DNA of 64,000 nt from Saccharothrix sp. ALI-22-I (GCF_001984175.1 NZ_MTQP01000062.1:1-64000), one strand, 5' to 3'; counted from the stretch's first letter, positions 34,297-43,828 are shown. Numbers and translations are program-made. Notes: a model not told the origin generated them from the letters alone.

Positions 34297-35784
34297 GTGC
34301 TCCCTGATCTTTCTCCCGACCTCACCGCTCGATTGCGTGAGGCGTTCCAAGCCGCCGACTACGACGCGGACGGGGTCGTCGAGGTGCTCGGGCCGCAGGC
34401 CCACGCCGCGTTGGGCCGGGGTGAGCCCGAGGCCGCGCGGCGGGCCACCCGGGACGCCGGCGCGTTGGGCACCCTGGTCCGCCTGTTCCTCCTCGGCGAC
34501 ACCGAGTCCGAGGCCGCCGTGCGGGCGGCACTGCCCGACGTCGACCTCGGCCAAGCCGTCAAGGCCGAGGTGTTGCGCGGGGACGGTGACGGGCTGCGGG
34601 CGGGGCTGGACATCCGGCCCTACGGTGACGACGAGGGCTCTTGGTGGGTGATCGCCGACCAGGACTCCGACCAGCGGGGCGGACCCGTGCCGGCCGACCA
34701 CGTGCTGGGGGTCGGCCACGCGTCCATCAGCCTGGCCCGTGCCACCTCGCGCCGCCCGGTCGGCACGCTGCTCGACCTCGGCACGGGCTGTGGCGTCCAA
34801 GCGCTGCACGCCAGCAGGCACGCCGACAAGATCACCGCCACCGACCTGTCCGAGCGCGCACTCGCGTTGGCCCAGGGCACGTTCCGGATCAACGAGATCG
34901 ACGTCGAACTCCGCCAGGGCGAGTGGTTCGGCCCACTGCGCGGCCGACGGTTCGACCAGGTCGTGTGCAACCCGCCGTTCGTCGTCGGCCCGCCCCGCGT
35001 CGACTACGTCTACCGCGACTCCGGCTTGGCCGGTGACGACGCCAGCGCCCTCGTCGTCCGCCAGATGCCGTCCTTCCTGAACGAGGGCGGCGTCGGCCAA
35101 CTCCTCGCCTCCTGGCTGCACCGCAAGGGCGAGGACTGGGCGGACCGGGTCACGAGCTGGCTGCCGCGCGGCGGTGTGGACGCGTGGTTCGTGCAGCGCG
35201 ACGTCGCCGACCCCACCCTGTACGTCGGCACGTGGCTGCGTGACGCGGGCGTGGACCCGCGCAGCGACGAGGGCCGCGCGAAGGCCTCGGCCTGGCTGGA
35301 CTGGTTCGCCGAGAACGACGTCGAGGGCATCGGGTTCGGCTTCGTCACCCTCCGCCGCACGGACGCCCAGCACGCCGAGGTGGTGTGCGAAGACCTGCGC
35401 CACGCCTACGACGACCCGCTGGGTCCGGAGTCCGCCGCCTGGCTGGACCGGGTCGACTGGCTGCGCGCCACTGACAACGCCAAGCTCCTGAGCACCCGCT
35501 TCACCGTGCCGGAGACGGTCGTCTTGGAGGAGGTCTCCGCCCCCACCGAGGACGGTTGGGAGTCGGTCGTGCGCCGCCTGCACCGCACGGACGGCCCCGG
35601 CTGGCAGCACGAGCTGGACGAGACCGCCTCCGCGCTGCTCGCCGGCTTCCGCGGCGCCCTCCCGCTGGAGGACCTGGTCGCGCTGCTCGCCTACGCCCAC
35701 GACCTGGACGCCGACGCGCTCGCCGCCGCCGCCCTGCCGGTGGTCCGCGAACTGGTCCGGCACGGGATGGTGGTGCCCGCGTGA
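34297..35784 (+). CDS. SAM-dependent methyltransferase, HemK/RsmC-like (DUF7059/MTS domain)
   Basis: A 495-residue enzyme with three parts. An N-terminal helical domain (about 1-110) precedes a class I Rossmann methyltransferase domain with TLLDLGTGCGVQALHA (SAM loop) and CNPPFVVGPP. NPPF is the signature of N-methyltransferases acting on exocyclic or amide nitrogens in nucleic acids or proteins. A C-terminal domain of about 180 residues of the DUF7782 type follows. The likely target is rRNA or a translation factor. dtd follows with a GTGA overlap, so both probably belong to translation quality control. Start reasoning is given with its -10 element. Confidence 0.88.
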   Translation: MLPDLSPDLTARLREAFQAADYDADGVVEVLGPQAHAALGRGEPEAARRATRDAGALGTLVRLFLLGDTESEAAVRAALPDVDLGQAVKAEVLRGDGDGLRAGLDIRPYGDDEGSWWVIADQDSDQRGGPVPADHVLGVGHASISLARATSRRPVGTLLDLGTGCGVQALHASRHADKITATDLSERALALAQGTFRINEIDVELRQGEWFGPLRGRRFDQVVCNPPFVVGPPRVDYVYRDSGLAGDDASALVVRQMPSFLNEGGVGQLLASWLHRKGEDWADRVTSWLPRGGVDAWFVQRDVADPTLYVGTWLRDAGVDPRSDEGRAKASAWLDWFAENDVEGIGFGFVTLRRTDAQHAEVVCEDLRHAYDDPLGPESAAWLDRVDWLRATDNAKLLSTRFTVPETVVLEEVSAPTEDGWESVVRRLHRTDGPGWQHELDETASALLAGFRGALPLEDLVALLAYAHDLDADALAAAALPVVRELVRHGMVVPA

Positions 35785-36206
35785 GGGCGGTCGTGGCGCG
35801 CGTCACCGAGGCGTCCGTGACGGTCGGGGACGAGGTCGTCGGGGCGATCGAGGAGCCCGGTCTGCTGGTGCTGCTGGGCGTCCACGTCGACGATGACGCC
35901 GACAAGGCGCACGTGATGGCCCGAAAGCTGTACGAGTTGCGCGTCCTGCGGGACGAGCAGTCGTGCGCCACGACCGACGCACCCCTGCTCGTGGTGAGCC
36001 AGTTCACCCTTTACGGCGAGACCAGGAAGGGGCGGCGGCCGTCGTGGACCGCCGCCGCACGGCCCGAGCACGCCGAGCCGTTGGTCGACGAGGTGGTCGC
36101 GGAACTGCGCCGCAAGGGCGCCCGAGTTCACACCGGACGGTTCGGCGCGATGATGTCGGTGCGGAGTGTGAACGACGGTCCGTTCACCGTGTTGGTGGAA
36201 CTCTAG
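35781..36206 (+). CDS. dtd: D-aminoacyl-tRNA deacylase
   Basis: Removes D-amino acids (and glycine from tRNA-Ala) from charged tRNAs. It has 141 residues, normal length. The first motif is SQFTLYG (about residue 73-79). The second, normally GPVT, reads [11 protein letters not shown] near the C-terminus with Phe for Val, close to the usual Gly-cisPro pair. GTG 35781 overlaps the upstream methyltransferase stop by four bases. Confidence 0.95.
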   Translation: MRAVVARVTEASVTVGDEVVGAIEEPGLLVLLGVHVDDDADKAHVMARKLYELRVLRDEQSCATTDAPLLVVSQFTLYGETRKGRRPSWTAAARPEHAEPLVDEVVAELRRKGARVHTGRFGAMMSVRSVNDGPFTVLVEL

Positions 36207-36281
36207 ATCGTTCTCAGCCAATCCTCAGGATTCCCCGCGCAACCGCTGTGACCGCAGTGACGTCTTCAAGTCATGGGAAGC

Positions 36282-36308
36282 GGGAACCATTTCGGTCCGG
36301 TTCGCGTT
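36282..36308 (+). promoter_or_regulatory. ECF-sigma-type promoter upstream of sigB
   Basis: GGGAAC (36282-36287) and GTT (36306-36308) are separated by 18 bases, the -35/-10 pattern read by SigE/SigH/SigR-type ECF factors. It lies about 100 bases before the sigB start. In mycobacteria sigB is transcribed from such a promoter under envelope and thiol-oxidative stress, so the site is in the expected place. Confidence 0.65.
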
Positions 36309-36406
36309 TCCCCAAGTGTCAGACACCGAAAGGTGGCCGCGCAACGCAGCGCGGAGTGCGACACGACCCGCACTGCCAGCCCGCGACACAAGGGGGAGGG
36401 AGCTCC

Positions 36407-37399
36407 ATGACCGTCCCGAGGCTCCTCGACCGTCAGGTCGGGAACGAGACGACCACCACGAGCGCCGAGTTGGACCTCGACGCCCAGGGACCGGCCGCAG
36501 ACCTGGTTCGGGTGTACCTGAACGGGATCGGCAAGACAGCCCTGCTGACCGCGGCCGACGAAGTGGAGCTCGCCAAGCGCATCGAGGCGGGCGTCTTCGC
36601 GCAGCACAAGCTGGAGACCCATCCGGGACTCCCGGATGAGCGCCGGCGCGAACTGCGCGCGTTGATCCGCGACGGTCACGTGGCAAAGAACCACCTTCTC
36701 GAAGCGAATCTGCGCTTGGTCGTTTCACTGGCCAAGCGATACACCGGACGCGGAATGCCGCTGCTCGATCTGATCCAGGAAGGCAACCTGGGCTTGATCC
36801 GCGCGGTCGAGAAGTTCGACTACACCAAGGGCTTCAAGTTCTCGACCTACGCGACCTGGTGGATCCGCCAGGCGATCACCCGGGGAATGGCGGACCAGGG
36901 TCGCACGATCCGGCTGCCCGTCCACCTCGTGGAGCAGGTCAACAAGCTCGCCCGGATCAAGCGCGACCTGCACCAGACGTTGGGCCGTGAGGCGACCAAC
37001 GAGGAGCTGGCGCGGGAGTCGGGTCTGACCCCGGAGAAGGTGGTCGACCTGCTCGACCACGCCCGCGACCCGGTGAGCCTGGACATGCCCGTCGGCGCCG
37101 AGGAGGACGCCCCGCTGGGCGACTTCATCGAGGACTCCGACGCGACGGACGCGGAGAGCGCGGTCATCTCCGGCCTGTTGCAGGACGACCTGCGCCGGGT
37201 GCTGGCCACGCTGGACCCGCGCGAGCAGGCGGTGATCCGGCTGCGCTACGGCCTGGAGGACGGCCAGCCGCGCACGTTGGACCAGATCGGCAAGCAGTTC
37301 GGCCTGTCGCGGGAGCGGGTGCGGCAGATCGAGCGCGAGGTCATGTCGAAGCTCCGGCAGGGCGAGCGGGCGGCCAAGCTGCGCGCCTACGCGAGCTGA
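36407..37399 (+). CDS. sigB: Principal-like (group 2) sigma factor SigB
   Basis: A 330-residue sigma-70 factor closely like SigA in regions 2-4 ([55 protein letters not shown]) but without the long basic N-terminus, as in mycobacterial SigB. It probably serves stress and stationary-phase genes with the same -10 preference as SigA. ATG 36407 has GGGGGAGGGAG just upstream. A leader of about 100 bases separates it from the ECF-type promoter. Longer upstream frames are not homologous. Confidence 0.95.
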   Translation: MTVPRLLDRQVGNETTTTSAELDLDAQGPAADLVRVYLNGIGKTALLTAADEVELAKRIEAGVFAQHKLETHPGLPDERRRELRALIRDGHVAKNHLLEANLRLVVSLAKRYTGRGMPLLDLIQEGNLGLIRAVEKFDYTKGFKFSTYATWWIRQAITRGMADQGRTIRLPVHLVEQVNKLARIKRDLHQTLGREATNEELARESGLTPEKVVDLLDHARDPVSLDMPVGAEEDAPLGDFIEDSDATDAESAVISGLLQDDLRRVLATLDPREQAVIRLRYGLEDGQPRTLDQIGKQFGLSRERVRQIEREVMSKLRQGERAAKLRAYAS

Positions 37400-37497
37400 C
37401 GCGAACTGGCAGTGAGTGGGTCCGGCTGGGACATCACCGTTCAGCAGGATTGACTTGTGACGCTTGTCACGGCACGGTCGTGCGTTACACGAGCTAT

Positions 37498-37532
37498 GCG
37501 ACACCTCCGCCCCATTACGCGGAGGCTGTCGC
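37498..37532. terminator. Hairpin after sigB
   Basis: GCGACA-C-CTCCGC pairs with GCGGAG-GC-TGTCGC around an 8-base loop: 12 pairs with a small bulge. No T-run. It lies between the converging sigB and phosphotransferase genes and may stop both. A GTGAC/GTCAC palindrome lies just upstream at about 37457-37470. Confidence 0.6.
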
Positions 37533-37594
37533 ACGCCGAGGAAGGTCGGGGCGGTCGGGGGCCGGCCCGGCCTTCCGCGTTCCTCAGAGTTTCC

Positions 37595-38545
37595 TCAGAG
37601 CCCCAGGTAGCCGACGAGCTGCTCTCGGTAGAACCGCATGCGCGCCTCGTGCTCCTCCCCGGCGTAGCCGCGCGGCACGGCCTCCACGACCATCACCAGG
37701 CACAGGTAGCCCCGGTAAAGGTCGAGCCGGGTCCGCTCGGCCGCGGTGAAGCCCGTGAGGCCGTAACCGGCCATGAAGTCGGGGTCCACCTCGGTGAACA
37801 GCGCCACGGTCGCGAACTCCGCCACCGGGTCGCCGAACACCGCGCGTTCCGGGTCGATGATGCCCTCGATGCGCAGGGCCTCGCCCTGGCCGCCGGCCAG
37901 GAAGATGTTCGCCTCCCACAAGTCGAAGTGCACCAGCACCCGCTCGGAGACCTCGTCCAACGTGTGCGCGCGGTCCTCGACGGCCTGCCGGAGGCCGGCG
38001 GGCAGCTCCACGCCGAACCGGTCGGCGTCGGCCAGCACCGCGTCCACCATCGCCGTGAACGCCTCGCGCCAGGTCGGCCCGTTCGGCCCCTGCACGTAGC
38101 CGAACACGTCACCGGTGATCTCGTGCAGCCGACGCACCACGGCACCCAGCTCACAGCGCAGCGCACCGTGCTCGGCATCGCTCAACCGCGGCCGGGCCGA
38201 CATCCACGACTCGCCCTTCAGTGCCGTCATCAGCAGCAGGCCGTCTTCGTGGAACAGGACCTCGGGCACCGGCAGGCCGTGCGCCGCCATCAGCCCGAAC
38301 ACCAACGCCTCGGTGCGCATCAGGTCACGCTCGTGGGTGAGCAGCGGCACGTCCGGCGGCGGCGCGACCTTCAGCACGACCTCGCGGCCGTCCGCCGCGG
38401 TGAGCCGGTACGCGGCGTTGAACATGCCGTCGGTCAGCTCGACGTGCTCCGCGAGCGGCACACCGAGGACGCGGCGGACGAGGGCATCGAGTTCCGGCGC
38501 GGAGAGCCTGCGCTTGGTGAGACTGTCGACCACGACGCGAATCAC
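37595..38545 (-). CDS. Aminoglycoside phosphotransferase-fold protein
   Basis: A 316-residue protein with the APH/choline-kinase fold: [21 protein letters not shown] (N-lobe, ATP-binding Lys; read in two strands), the catalytic loop [14 protein letters not shown] (usual HGDLHxxN is here HFDLWxxN) and [13 protein letters not shown] (metal-binding Asp). Many actinomycetes carry such genes of unknown substrate; some phosphorylate sugars or small alcohols and few confer aminoglycoside resistance. GTG 38545 is used; GTG 38533 is the alternative. Divergent from fumarase through a shared TATA-like centre. Confidence 0.85.
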   Translation of the reverse strand: MIRVVVDSLTKRRLSAPELDALVRRVLGVPLAEHVELTDGMFNAAYRLTAADGREVVLKVAPPPDVPLLTHERDLMRTEALVFGLMAAHGLPVPEVLFHEDGLLLMTALKGESWMSARPRLSDAEHGALRCELGAVVRRLHEITGDVFGYVQGPNGPTWREAFTAMVDAVLADADRFGVELPAGLRQAVEDRAHTLDEVSERVLVHFDLWEANIFLAGGQGEALRIEGIIDPERAVFGDPVAEFATVALFTEVDPDFMAGYGLTGFTAAERTRLDLYRGYLCLVMVVEAVPRGYAGEEHEARMRFYREQLVGYLGL

Positions 38546-38575
38546 ACCACGACAGCAGGACGTGGGGGCGTGATC

Positions 38576-38583
38576 GGTATAGG
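38576..38583. promoter_or_regulatory. Overlapping divergent -10 elements for the phosphotransferase gene and fumarase
   Basis: GGTATAGG reads TATAGG on plus (38578-38583) and TATACC on minus (38581-38576). The fumarase start is 37 bases downstream with its own ribosome site, and the phosphotransferase start is 30 bases downstream on the other side. Shared bases mean the two polymerases would compete. Confidence 0.5.
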
Positions 38584-38620
38584 TTCGGCGGAACCCGAAG
38601 CGCGCAAGGGAGCCCGCGAC

Positions 38621-40303
38621 GTGCCCGCAGTGACTCCGCCAAATCTCTTGGCACCTCAGTTCCAGTACACCGACGTCCTGCCCCTGGCCAAGGACAACCA
38701 CACCGACTACCGGCTGGTGACGCCCGACGGCGTGTCGGTCGTCGAGGCGGCCGGCCGCAAGTTCCTCCAGGTCGAGCCCGCGGCGTTGACGCTGCTGGCC
38801 AAGGAGGCCATCCGGGACATCCAGCACCTGCTGCGCCCCTCGCACCTGGCCCAGCTGCGCGCGATCGTGGACGACCCCGAGGCCAGCGGCAACGACCGGT
38901 TCGTCGCGATGGACCTGCTGCGCAACGCGTGCATCTCGGCGGGCGGTGTGCTGCCCATGTGCCAGGACACCGGCACCGCCATCGTGATGGGCAAGCGCAC
39001 CGAGTCCGTGCTGACCGGCGGCACCGACGAGGAAGCCCTGTCACGCGGCATCTTCGAGGCTTACCAGGAGTTGAACCTCCGGTACTCGCAGATGGCGCCG
39101 GTGAACTTCTGGGACGAGAAGAACACCGGCACCAACCTGCCCGCGCAGATCGACCTGTTCACCGCGCCGGGCGTGGAGCCGAAGTACGAGTTCCTGTTCA
39201 TGGCCAAGGGCGGCGGGTCGGCCAACAAGACGTTCCTGTACCAGGAGACGAAGGCGCTGCTGAACCCGTCGCGGCTGGCCAAGTTCCTGGACGAGAAGCT
39301 GCGCTCGCTCGGCACGGCCGCGTGCCCGCCGTACCACCTGGCGGTCGTCGTCGGCGGGCTGTCGGCGGAGCAGAACCTGAAGGTCGCCAAGCTCGCCTCC
39401 GCCCGGTACCTCGACGGCCTGCCGACCGAGGGTTCGGCCCTGGGACACGCGTTCCGGGACGTCGACCTGGAGCAGCAGGTGCTGGAGCTGACCCGGAACT
39501 TCGGCATCGGCGCCCAGTTCGGCGGCAAGTACTTCTGCCACGACGTCCGGGTGATCCGACTCCCCCGGCACGGCGCGTCCTGCCCGGTCGGCATCGCGGT
39601 GTCGTGCTCGGCGGACCGGCAGGCCAAGGCGAAGATCACGCCCGAGGGCATCTTCCTGGAGCAGCTGGAACGCGACCCGGCGCACTTCCTGCCGGACGTG
39701 CACGGCGAGGAGCTGTCCGACGAGGTGGTGCGGATCGACCTGACCCGCCCGATGTCGGAGATCCGCGCGACGCTGTCCGCGTTGCCGGTGAAGACGCGGG
39801 TCTCGCTGAACGGGCCTCTGGTGGTGGCGCGGGACATCGCGCACGCCAAGATCAAGGAACGGCTGGACGCGGGCGAGCCGATGCCGCAGTACCTGAAGGA
39901 CCACCCGGTGTACTACGCCGGTCCGGCCAAGACGCCCGAGGGTTACGCGTCCGGGTCGTTCGGGCCGACGACGGCCGGGCGGATGGACTCCTACGTCGAG
40001 CAGTTCCAGGCGGCCGGCGGGTCGCTGGTGATGCTGGCCAAGGGCAACCGGTCTCGTCAGGTGACGCAGGCGTGCCAGGCGCACGGCGGGTTCTACCTGG
40101 GCTCGATCGGCGGGCCGGCCGCACGGCTGGCGCAGGACTGCATCCGCAAGGTCGACGTGCTGGAGTACGCCGAGCTGGGCATGGAGGCGGTCTGGAAGAT
40201 CGAGGTGGAGGACTTCCCGGCGTTCGTCGTGGTGGACGACAAGGGCAACGACTTCTTCGCCGAGACCTCCGCCCCGACCCTCCAGATCTCGTTCCGGAAG
40301 TAG
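38621..40303 (+). CDS. fum: Fumarate hydratase class I (iron-sulfur)
   Basis: TCA-cycle enzyme interconverting fumarate and malate. It has 560 residues, the usual length of the fused class I enzyme (alpha plus beta domains in one chain). Cysteines for the oxygen-labile 4Fe-4S cluster are in [18 protein letters not shown] and GASCPVG. The beta domain carries [17 protein letters not shown] 38621 follows AAGGGAG by eight bases. The open frame runs another 1.1 kb upstream only as antisense to the phosphotransferase. No class II fumC is in the window. Confidence 0.96.
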   Translation: MPAVTPPNLLAPQFQYTDVLPLAKDNHTDYRLVTPDGVSVVEAAGRKFLQVEPAALTLLAKEAIRDIQHLLRPSHLAQLRAIVDDPEASGNDRFVAMDLLRNACISAGGVLPMCQDTGTAIVMGKRTESVLTGGTDEEALSRGIFEAYQELNLRYSQMAPVNFWDEKNTGTNLPAQIDLFTAPGVEPKYEFLFMAKGGGSANKTFLYQETKALLNPSRLAKFLDEKLRSLGTAACPPYHLAVVVGGLSAEQNLKVAKLASARYLDGLPTEGSALGHAFRDVDLEQQVLELTRNFGIGAQFGGKYFCHDVRVIRLPRHGASCPVGIAVSCSADRQAKAKITPEGIFLEQLERDPAHFLPDVHGEELSDEVVRIDLTRPMSEIRATLSALPVKTRVSLNGPLVVARDIAHAKIKERLDAGEPMPQYLKDHPVYYAGPAKTPEGYASGSFGPTTAGRMDSYVEQFQAAGGSLVMLAKGNRSRQVTQACQAHGGFYLGSIGGPAARLAQDCIRKVDVLEYAELGMEAVWKIEVEDFPAFVVVDDKGNDFFAETSAPTLQISFRK

Positions 40304-40329
40304 CCCGGTCGTAGTCCGGTTGTAGCAGC

Positions 40330-40521
40330 TCAGGCCAGGTCGAAGACGCCGAGCTTGGCGCCGCGCGTGAAGAAGTCCCACTCGCTGTAGGTGAAGCGCT
40401 GTGGGGCTTCTTCAGGCCGGTTGCTGTTGCGGACGAGGACTTCGTCCGGCGTGCGCATGACCTCGACGCAGTTGGAGCCGCCTCCGCTGAACTTCGTCCA
40501 CTCGTGCAGCTTCAGGGTCAT
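40330..40521 (-). CDS. DUF397 domain protein
   Basis: A 63-residue protein with the DUF397 pattern WTKFSGGGSNCVEV (usual WrkSsySggngnCVEVA) and VRNSNRPE, FTYSEWDFF. DUF397 proteins are nearly always paired with a DUF5753 helix-turn-helix regulator and act as its small antagonist or partner in Streptomyces development. Here the ATG overlaps the regulator's stop (ATGA), so the pair is intact. Confidence 0.92.
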   Translation of the reverse strand: MTLKLHEWTKFSGGGSNCVEVMRTPDEVLVRNSNRPEEAPQRFTYSEWDFFTRGAKLGVFDLA

Positions 40522-41366
40522 GTGGTCTCCTCCGTGATCCGGGTCAGGAGTTCGCGGCTTTCCTCGACTCCCAACGCCTTCGCACGGGCGTAGTCGAACC
40601 AGCGGCTCGTCTTCTCCACGTGGTTGACCGCGTCCACGAAATGATCTCCGAACGGGGTGTCGACGCTGACCAGGGACGGCAGTTTGTCGGGCAGCCGGAA
40701 CAAGGTCAGCGTAGTACCGGTCAGCGCGTGGGCTCCGGCTCCCTGCGGCATCACCTGGACCACGACGTTGTCCAGCTCCGTCATGCCCAGGACGTGCTTG
40801 ACCTGGTCGCGCATGACCTCCGGGCCGCCGATGTTCGCCCGCAGCGCCGGTTCCGCCATCACGGCCCACAACTGGAGCGGCGGTTTGCGGTCGGTGAGCA
40901 GCATCCTGCGTTCCATGCGCAGTTGGAGGTTCTTCTCCAGGGTTTCGCCGCCGAGGCCGATGCCGGCCATGAGCGTGCGGGCGTAGGCCTCGGTCTGGAG
41001 CACGGCGGGGATGAGTTCGAACGACGAGTAGAGGGCTTCGGTGGCGATGGCCTCGACGTCGAGGATGCGGCGCAACCAAGGCTGGATCGTGCCGCCGATC
41101 TTGCTCTTCGGCCTGCGGCGGTGGGCTTCGGAGTTGAGCGTCAGCAGATCGTCCCGCGTCGCGTCGTCGGCCCCGTAAAGGTCGAGCAGTTTCTCCAGTT
41201 CGGCCTGCTTGACGCCGCTGATCGCGTTCTCGATGTTGCTGATCTTGGTCATCGTGCAGTGCAACACCTCGCCCACCCGTTCCCGGGGCACGCCTGCTTC
41301 TTCGCGCATGCGGCGCAGCGTGGTGCCGATCTGGATGCGGGCGGCACTGCGGTGTGGGCTGGTCAT
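40518..41366 (-). CDS. XRE-type helix-turn-helix regulator with DUF5753 domain
   Basis: A 282-residue regulator of the WhiJ-like family. Residues 15-70 are a Cro/CI-type helix-turn-helix (TLRRMREEAGVPRERVGEVL, MTKISNIENA). Residues 100-275 are DUF5753 (YSSFELIPAVLQTEAYA, VVVQVMPQGAGAH). The start ATG 41366 sits behind GAGGAGAG. With the overlapping DUF397 gene it forms the usual two-gene cassette, divergent from a small gene that may be a third member. The ligand and targets are unknown. Confidence 0.92.
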   Translation of the reverse strand: MTSPHRSAARIQIGTTLRRMREEAGVPRERVGEVLHCTMTKISNIENAISGVKQAELEKLLDLYGADDATRDDLLTLNSEAHRRRPKSKIGGTIQPWLRRILDVEAIATEALYSSFELIPAVLQTEAYARTLMAGIGLGGETLEKNLQLRMERRMLLTDRKPPLQLWAVMAEPALRANIGGPEVMRDQVKHVLGMTELDNVVVQVMPQGAGAHALTGTTLTLFRLPDKLPSLVSVDTPFGDHFVDAVNHVEKTSRWFDYARAKALGVEESRELLTRITEETT

Positions 41367-41443
41367 CACACTCTCCTCGATCATCACCCGATCGGGACTT
41401 GTGCGCATCTTGTACCTACGAGATAGTCGTCCCGAGTTCGGAG

Positions 41444-41451
41444 AGTATACG
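41444..41451. promoter_or_regulatory. Palindromic -10 centre between the DUF5753 regulator and the small gene
   Basis: AGTATACG reads TATACT on the minus strand and TATACG on the plus strand. It is centred 80-90 bases before the regulator and about 25 before the small gene. This is probably a shared divergent promoter and may also be autoregulated. Confidence 0.45.
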
Positions 41452-41475
41452 ACAATGACCAGGGAGTGACGAATC

Positions 41476-41730
41476 ATGGGGTCGCGGTTCCACCAGCTGA
41501 GCCTGATCGAGTCGAGTGGCAGCGGAGTCAACTTCCGCCAGATCACGCGCATGAAGGCGGACGGAGAGGAAGACCTCCACACGTGGATGGTCCGCATGCT
41601 TGCCGCCCATCGCTGCAACCTGGGCCTCTACGTCGCCGAGGCGGGCACCACGACGCCCGAGGACGACCAGATCGACACGGACCTGTGGCTGGCCTGGGAC
41701 GGGGTGGCCACCTTCGCCACCGCCGAGTGA
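41476..41730 (+). CDS. Small hypothetical protein divergent from the DUF5753 regulator
   Basis: 84 residues, no recognised domain, no signal peptide or membrane segment. It is acidic at the C-terminus and has one cysteine. ATG 41476 has AGGGAG about ten bases upstream. It shares the short divergent region with the DUF5753/DUF397 pair, so it may be under that regulator. Nothing in the sequence shows a function. Confidence 0.65.
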   Translation: MGSRFHQLSLIESSGSGVNFRQITRMKADGEEDLHTWMVRMLAAHRCNLGLYVAEAGTTTPEDDQIDTDLWLAWDGVATFATAE

Positions 41731-41769
41731 GCCGGTAGCGCGGGGCCGCCCCGTCCACGAAAGGTTCGG

Positions 41770-43089
41770 TCAGCGTCGGACGTAGATCAGGCCGAGCTTG
41801 TCGATCTCGCTGCCGGAACGGCCGGTGAAGCCGGCGATCTGCCAGCCGGTGGGTGCGGTGTAGGTGACCGAGTCGCTGGTGGGCGTGCCGGTCGAGACGG
41901 TTCGGCCGAGGTTCGTGGTGATTCGGACGGAGAAGATCCGGGTGCGGCCGTCGCGTTGGCCCTGCGTCAGGGTGGCCGCGGTCAGGTACTCGCCCGCTTG
42001 GAGCGTGAGCGAGGTGGCGGTACCGCCGGTGCCGCCGTGTTCGAGCACGGCGCCGTTGGTGAGTGCGATCCCGACGCCGTCGAGGCGCGATGCGCCCTTC
42101 AGGGTGACCGTCCGGACAGCGGTGCCGGGTTGAAGGGCCGCGACGTCGGTGAACGGGGTGCCGTGCGGGCCGCCGACCTGGTCGCTCATGCGCAGGTGGT
42201 CGGCGAGCTTCCAGCTGAAGCCGACGGTGTGCGGGTAGTGGTCGGACAGCGGTTGGCCCTCGGCGTCGAGGAAGGCGGCGTGGTCGTTGCGGTAGCCGGT
42301 CGCGGTGAGGTCGATGAACGCGTTGTCGCGGTAGAAGATCTTGTCCACGACCTCGCACGTCTGCGTGACGTTCGCGGGGTCGCACACCAGGGCCGGGTCA
42401 CCGGCGGTGGGTTCGACGCCTCCCCTGATCTTCTCGATCCAGGCGTCGGTCAACCCGTTCGTGCGGACCAGGTCGCGGATGTTGTCGCCGGTCCGCGTGT
42501 AGCGGGTGTTGGTGTCGCCCATGACGATCACGGCGTTGCCCGCGGAGTTCTGGGCGACGTACTGCGACAGTTGGGTGATGTTCGCGCGGCGGGCGGCCAG
42601 GTCCGCGTCCGCGCTGCCGGCGTTGGCGTGCACGTTGTAGAGATCGACGTAGACGCCCTCGACCAGGCGGATGCGGGAGAACGTGAAGCCCTTGGGCGTC
42701 AGGCAGTCCGTGCCGTTGCACTGGTTCCACTTCACCCGGGCGAAGTCGGTGTACGGGTACGTCGACAGCGTGTTGAGGCCGTCGCCGAACGGCACGCCTC
42801 CGCTGGTGGGGGTGCGGTGCGGGTGGTTGTCGGCGGCGTAGAGGGCCGCGTGGTAGTTGAAGTCCTCCTGGACGTTGACCACGGCGTAGGCGCCGATCCG
42901 GGACCCGATGATCGGCGTGTTCTTCGCCGGGTTCCCGGACGACAGCGGTTCGGGCAGGCCGGCGACGTTGTAGGTCAGCACGGAGAACTGTCCGTTGGTG
43001 TCGGCGGCGAACGCGGCCGGGGCGGTCAGTGCGGTGGTACTCGCGCCCGCGAGCACCACGGCGAGCAGCAGGCTGAGGGATCGCTTCAC
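41770..43089 (-). CDS. Secreted endonuclease/exonuclease/phosphatase-family enzyme with a jacalin-like lectin domain
   Basis: A 439-residue exported protein. Sec signal peptide (LSLLLAVVLAGASTTALTA) is cleaved near residue 28. Residues 35-290 have the EEP fold: VLTYNVAGLPEP (Asn), VVNVQEDFNY (metal Glu), YNVHANAGS (His), VIVMGDTNTRYT (Asp/Asn) and the catalytic LSDHYPHTV. This order fits sphingomyelinase or DNase I-like enzymes. Residues 300-439 look like a jacalin-type lectin ending SGSEIDKLGLIYVRR. The substrate could be a phospholipid head group or a nucleic acid. GTG 43089 gives a normal signal peptide; ATG 43149 would add 20 residues in front of it. Confidence 0.82.
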   Translation of the reverse strand: MKRSLSLLLAVVLAGASTTALTAPAAFAADTNGQFSVLTYNVAGLPEPLSSGNPAKNTPIIGSRIGAYAVVNVQEDFNYHAALYAADNHPHRTPTSGGVPFGDGLNTLSTYPYTDFARVKWNQCNGTDCLTPKGFTFSRIRLVEGVYVDLYNVHANAGSADADLAARRANITQLSQYVAQNSAGNAVIVMGDTNTRYTRTGDNIRDLVRTNGLTDAWIEKIRGGVEPTAGDPALVCDPANVTQTCEVVDKIFYRDNAFIDLTATGYRNDHAAFLDAEGQPLSDHYPHTVGFSWKLADHLRMSDQVGGPHGTPFTDVAALQPGTAVRTVTLKGASRLDGVGIALTNGAVLEHGGTGGTATSLTLQAGEYLTAATLTQGQRDGRTRIFSVRITTNLGRTVSTGTPTSDSVTYTAPTGWQIAGFTGRSGSEIDKLGLIYVRR

Positions 43090-43202
43090 GCTGGGCAGTC
43101 TGGCGATTACGATCAGCGCCCGGAACCCTGTTATCCGAGAGATTTTCATATATTCACCCGGTCAGAGCAGACTCGTCACTCGGCCGGGGTGTCTGCTTCA
43201 GC

Positions 43203-43739
43203 TCAAGCCGTGTCTTCGCGGGCTTCCAGGACGACGCGGCGTGAGCCGAGGGGCGCGTCGAGGGTGACGTTCAGTGGCACGTCCCGCAGTTCTTGCGTGC
43301 ACAGGCCGCCGCCGGCGGGCGGGTAGTAGGTCGTCACGAGGGTGATCAGGACCTGGTCGCCGGACTGCGCGGTGACCTCGGCGCTCGCCGTCTTGCAGCC
43401 GCCGGCCAGGCCGATGACCTGCACCGTGCGGCCGTCTGTCGACGTCCACGCCTGCTTCTTGTAGGTGTCCGGGAGCGTGCCGCCGTCGATCTGGGCGGCC
43501 GGGACCTCGGTCGGGCCGCCGGCGAGCGGTGTGGCGGTGGTCTGCGGTGGCGGGACGGTCGGCTGGGTCTCGGCCGGTGATGACAACGTTGTCGAGGCAG
43601 GCGACGAGGCCGTTGTCGTGGTGGTGGTGGTGGTGGTGGTGGACGACGGTGATGAGCCGAGCGGGGCGTTGGTGCTGTTGCTGGTGCACCCCGCCAGCGC
43701 GAGCAGGGCGAGGGCGACGACGACTTTGACGTTCCTCAT
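43203..43739 (-). CDS. Putative lipoprotein with a poly-threonine tether
   Basis: 178 residues. The signal peptide ends in lipobox LALAGC (Cys 18). Then comes a Ser/Thr/Pro-rich linker with a run of ten threonines, encoded by an ACC microsatellite, and a globular C-terminal domain of about 95 residues with paired cysteines (GGCKTAS, GLCTQEL). The domain ends LDAPLGSRRVVLEARED, nearly the same as the neighbouring lipoprotein. Function unknown. TACCGT lies nine bases before the ATG with no ribosome site, suggesting a near-leaderless transcript. Confidence 0.8.
   Translation of the reverse strand: MRNVKVVVALALLALAGCTSNSTNAPLGSSPSSTTTTTTTTTTASSPASTTLSSPAETQPTVPPPQTTATPLAGGPTEVPAAQIDGGTLPDTYKKQAWTSTDGRTVQVIGLAGGCKTASAEVTAQSGDQVLITLVTTYYPPAGGGLCTQELRDVPLNVTLDAPLGSRRVVLEAREDTA
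43632..43654 (-). repeat. ACC microsatellite coding a threonine run
   Basis: Tandem GTG/ACC triplets give ten consecutive Thr codons in the lipoprotein tether. Triplet slippage would change tether length without breaking the frame. Confidence 0.8.
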
Positions 43740-43828
43740 AGCTGGAGGACGGTACTCGGGCCGGTGAGGTTGCAGGGGCGATGCCCGGCCGACCGAGGGC
43801 AGGCCGACCGGGCACCGGGGAGGAAGGT

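Noticed and set aside
37595-38545. Aminoglycoside resistance gene
   Set aside because: It has the phosphotransferase fold, but the catalytic loop and length are those of generic family members, and there is no sign of mobility.
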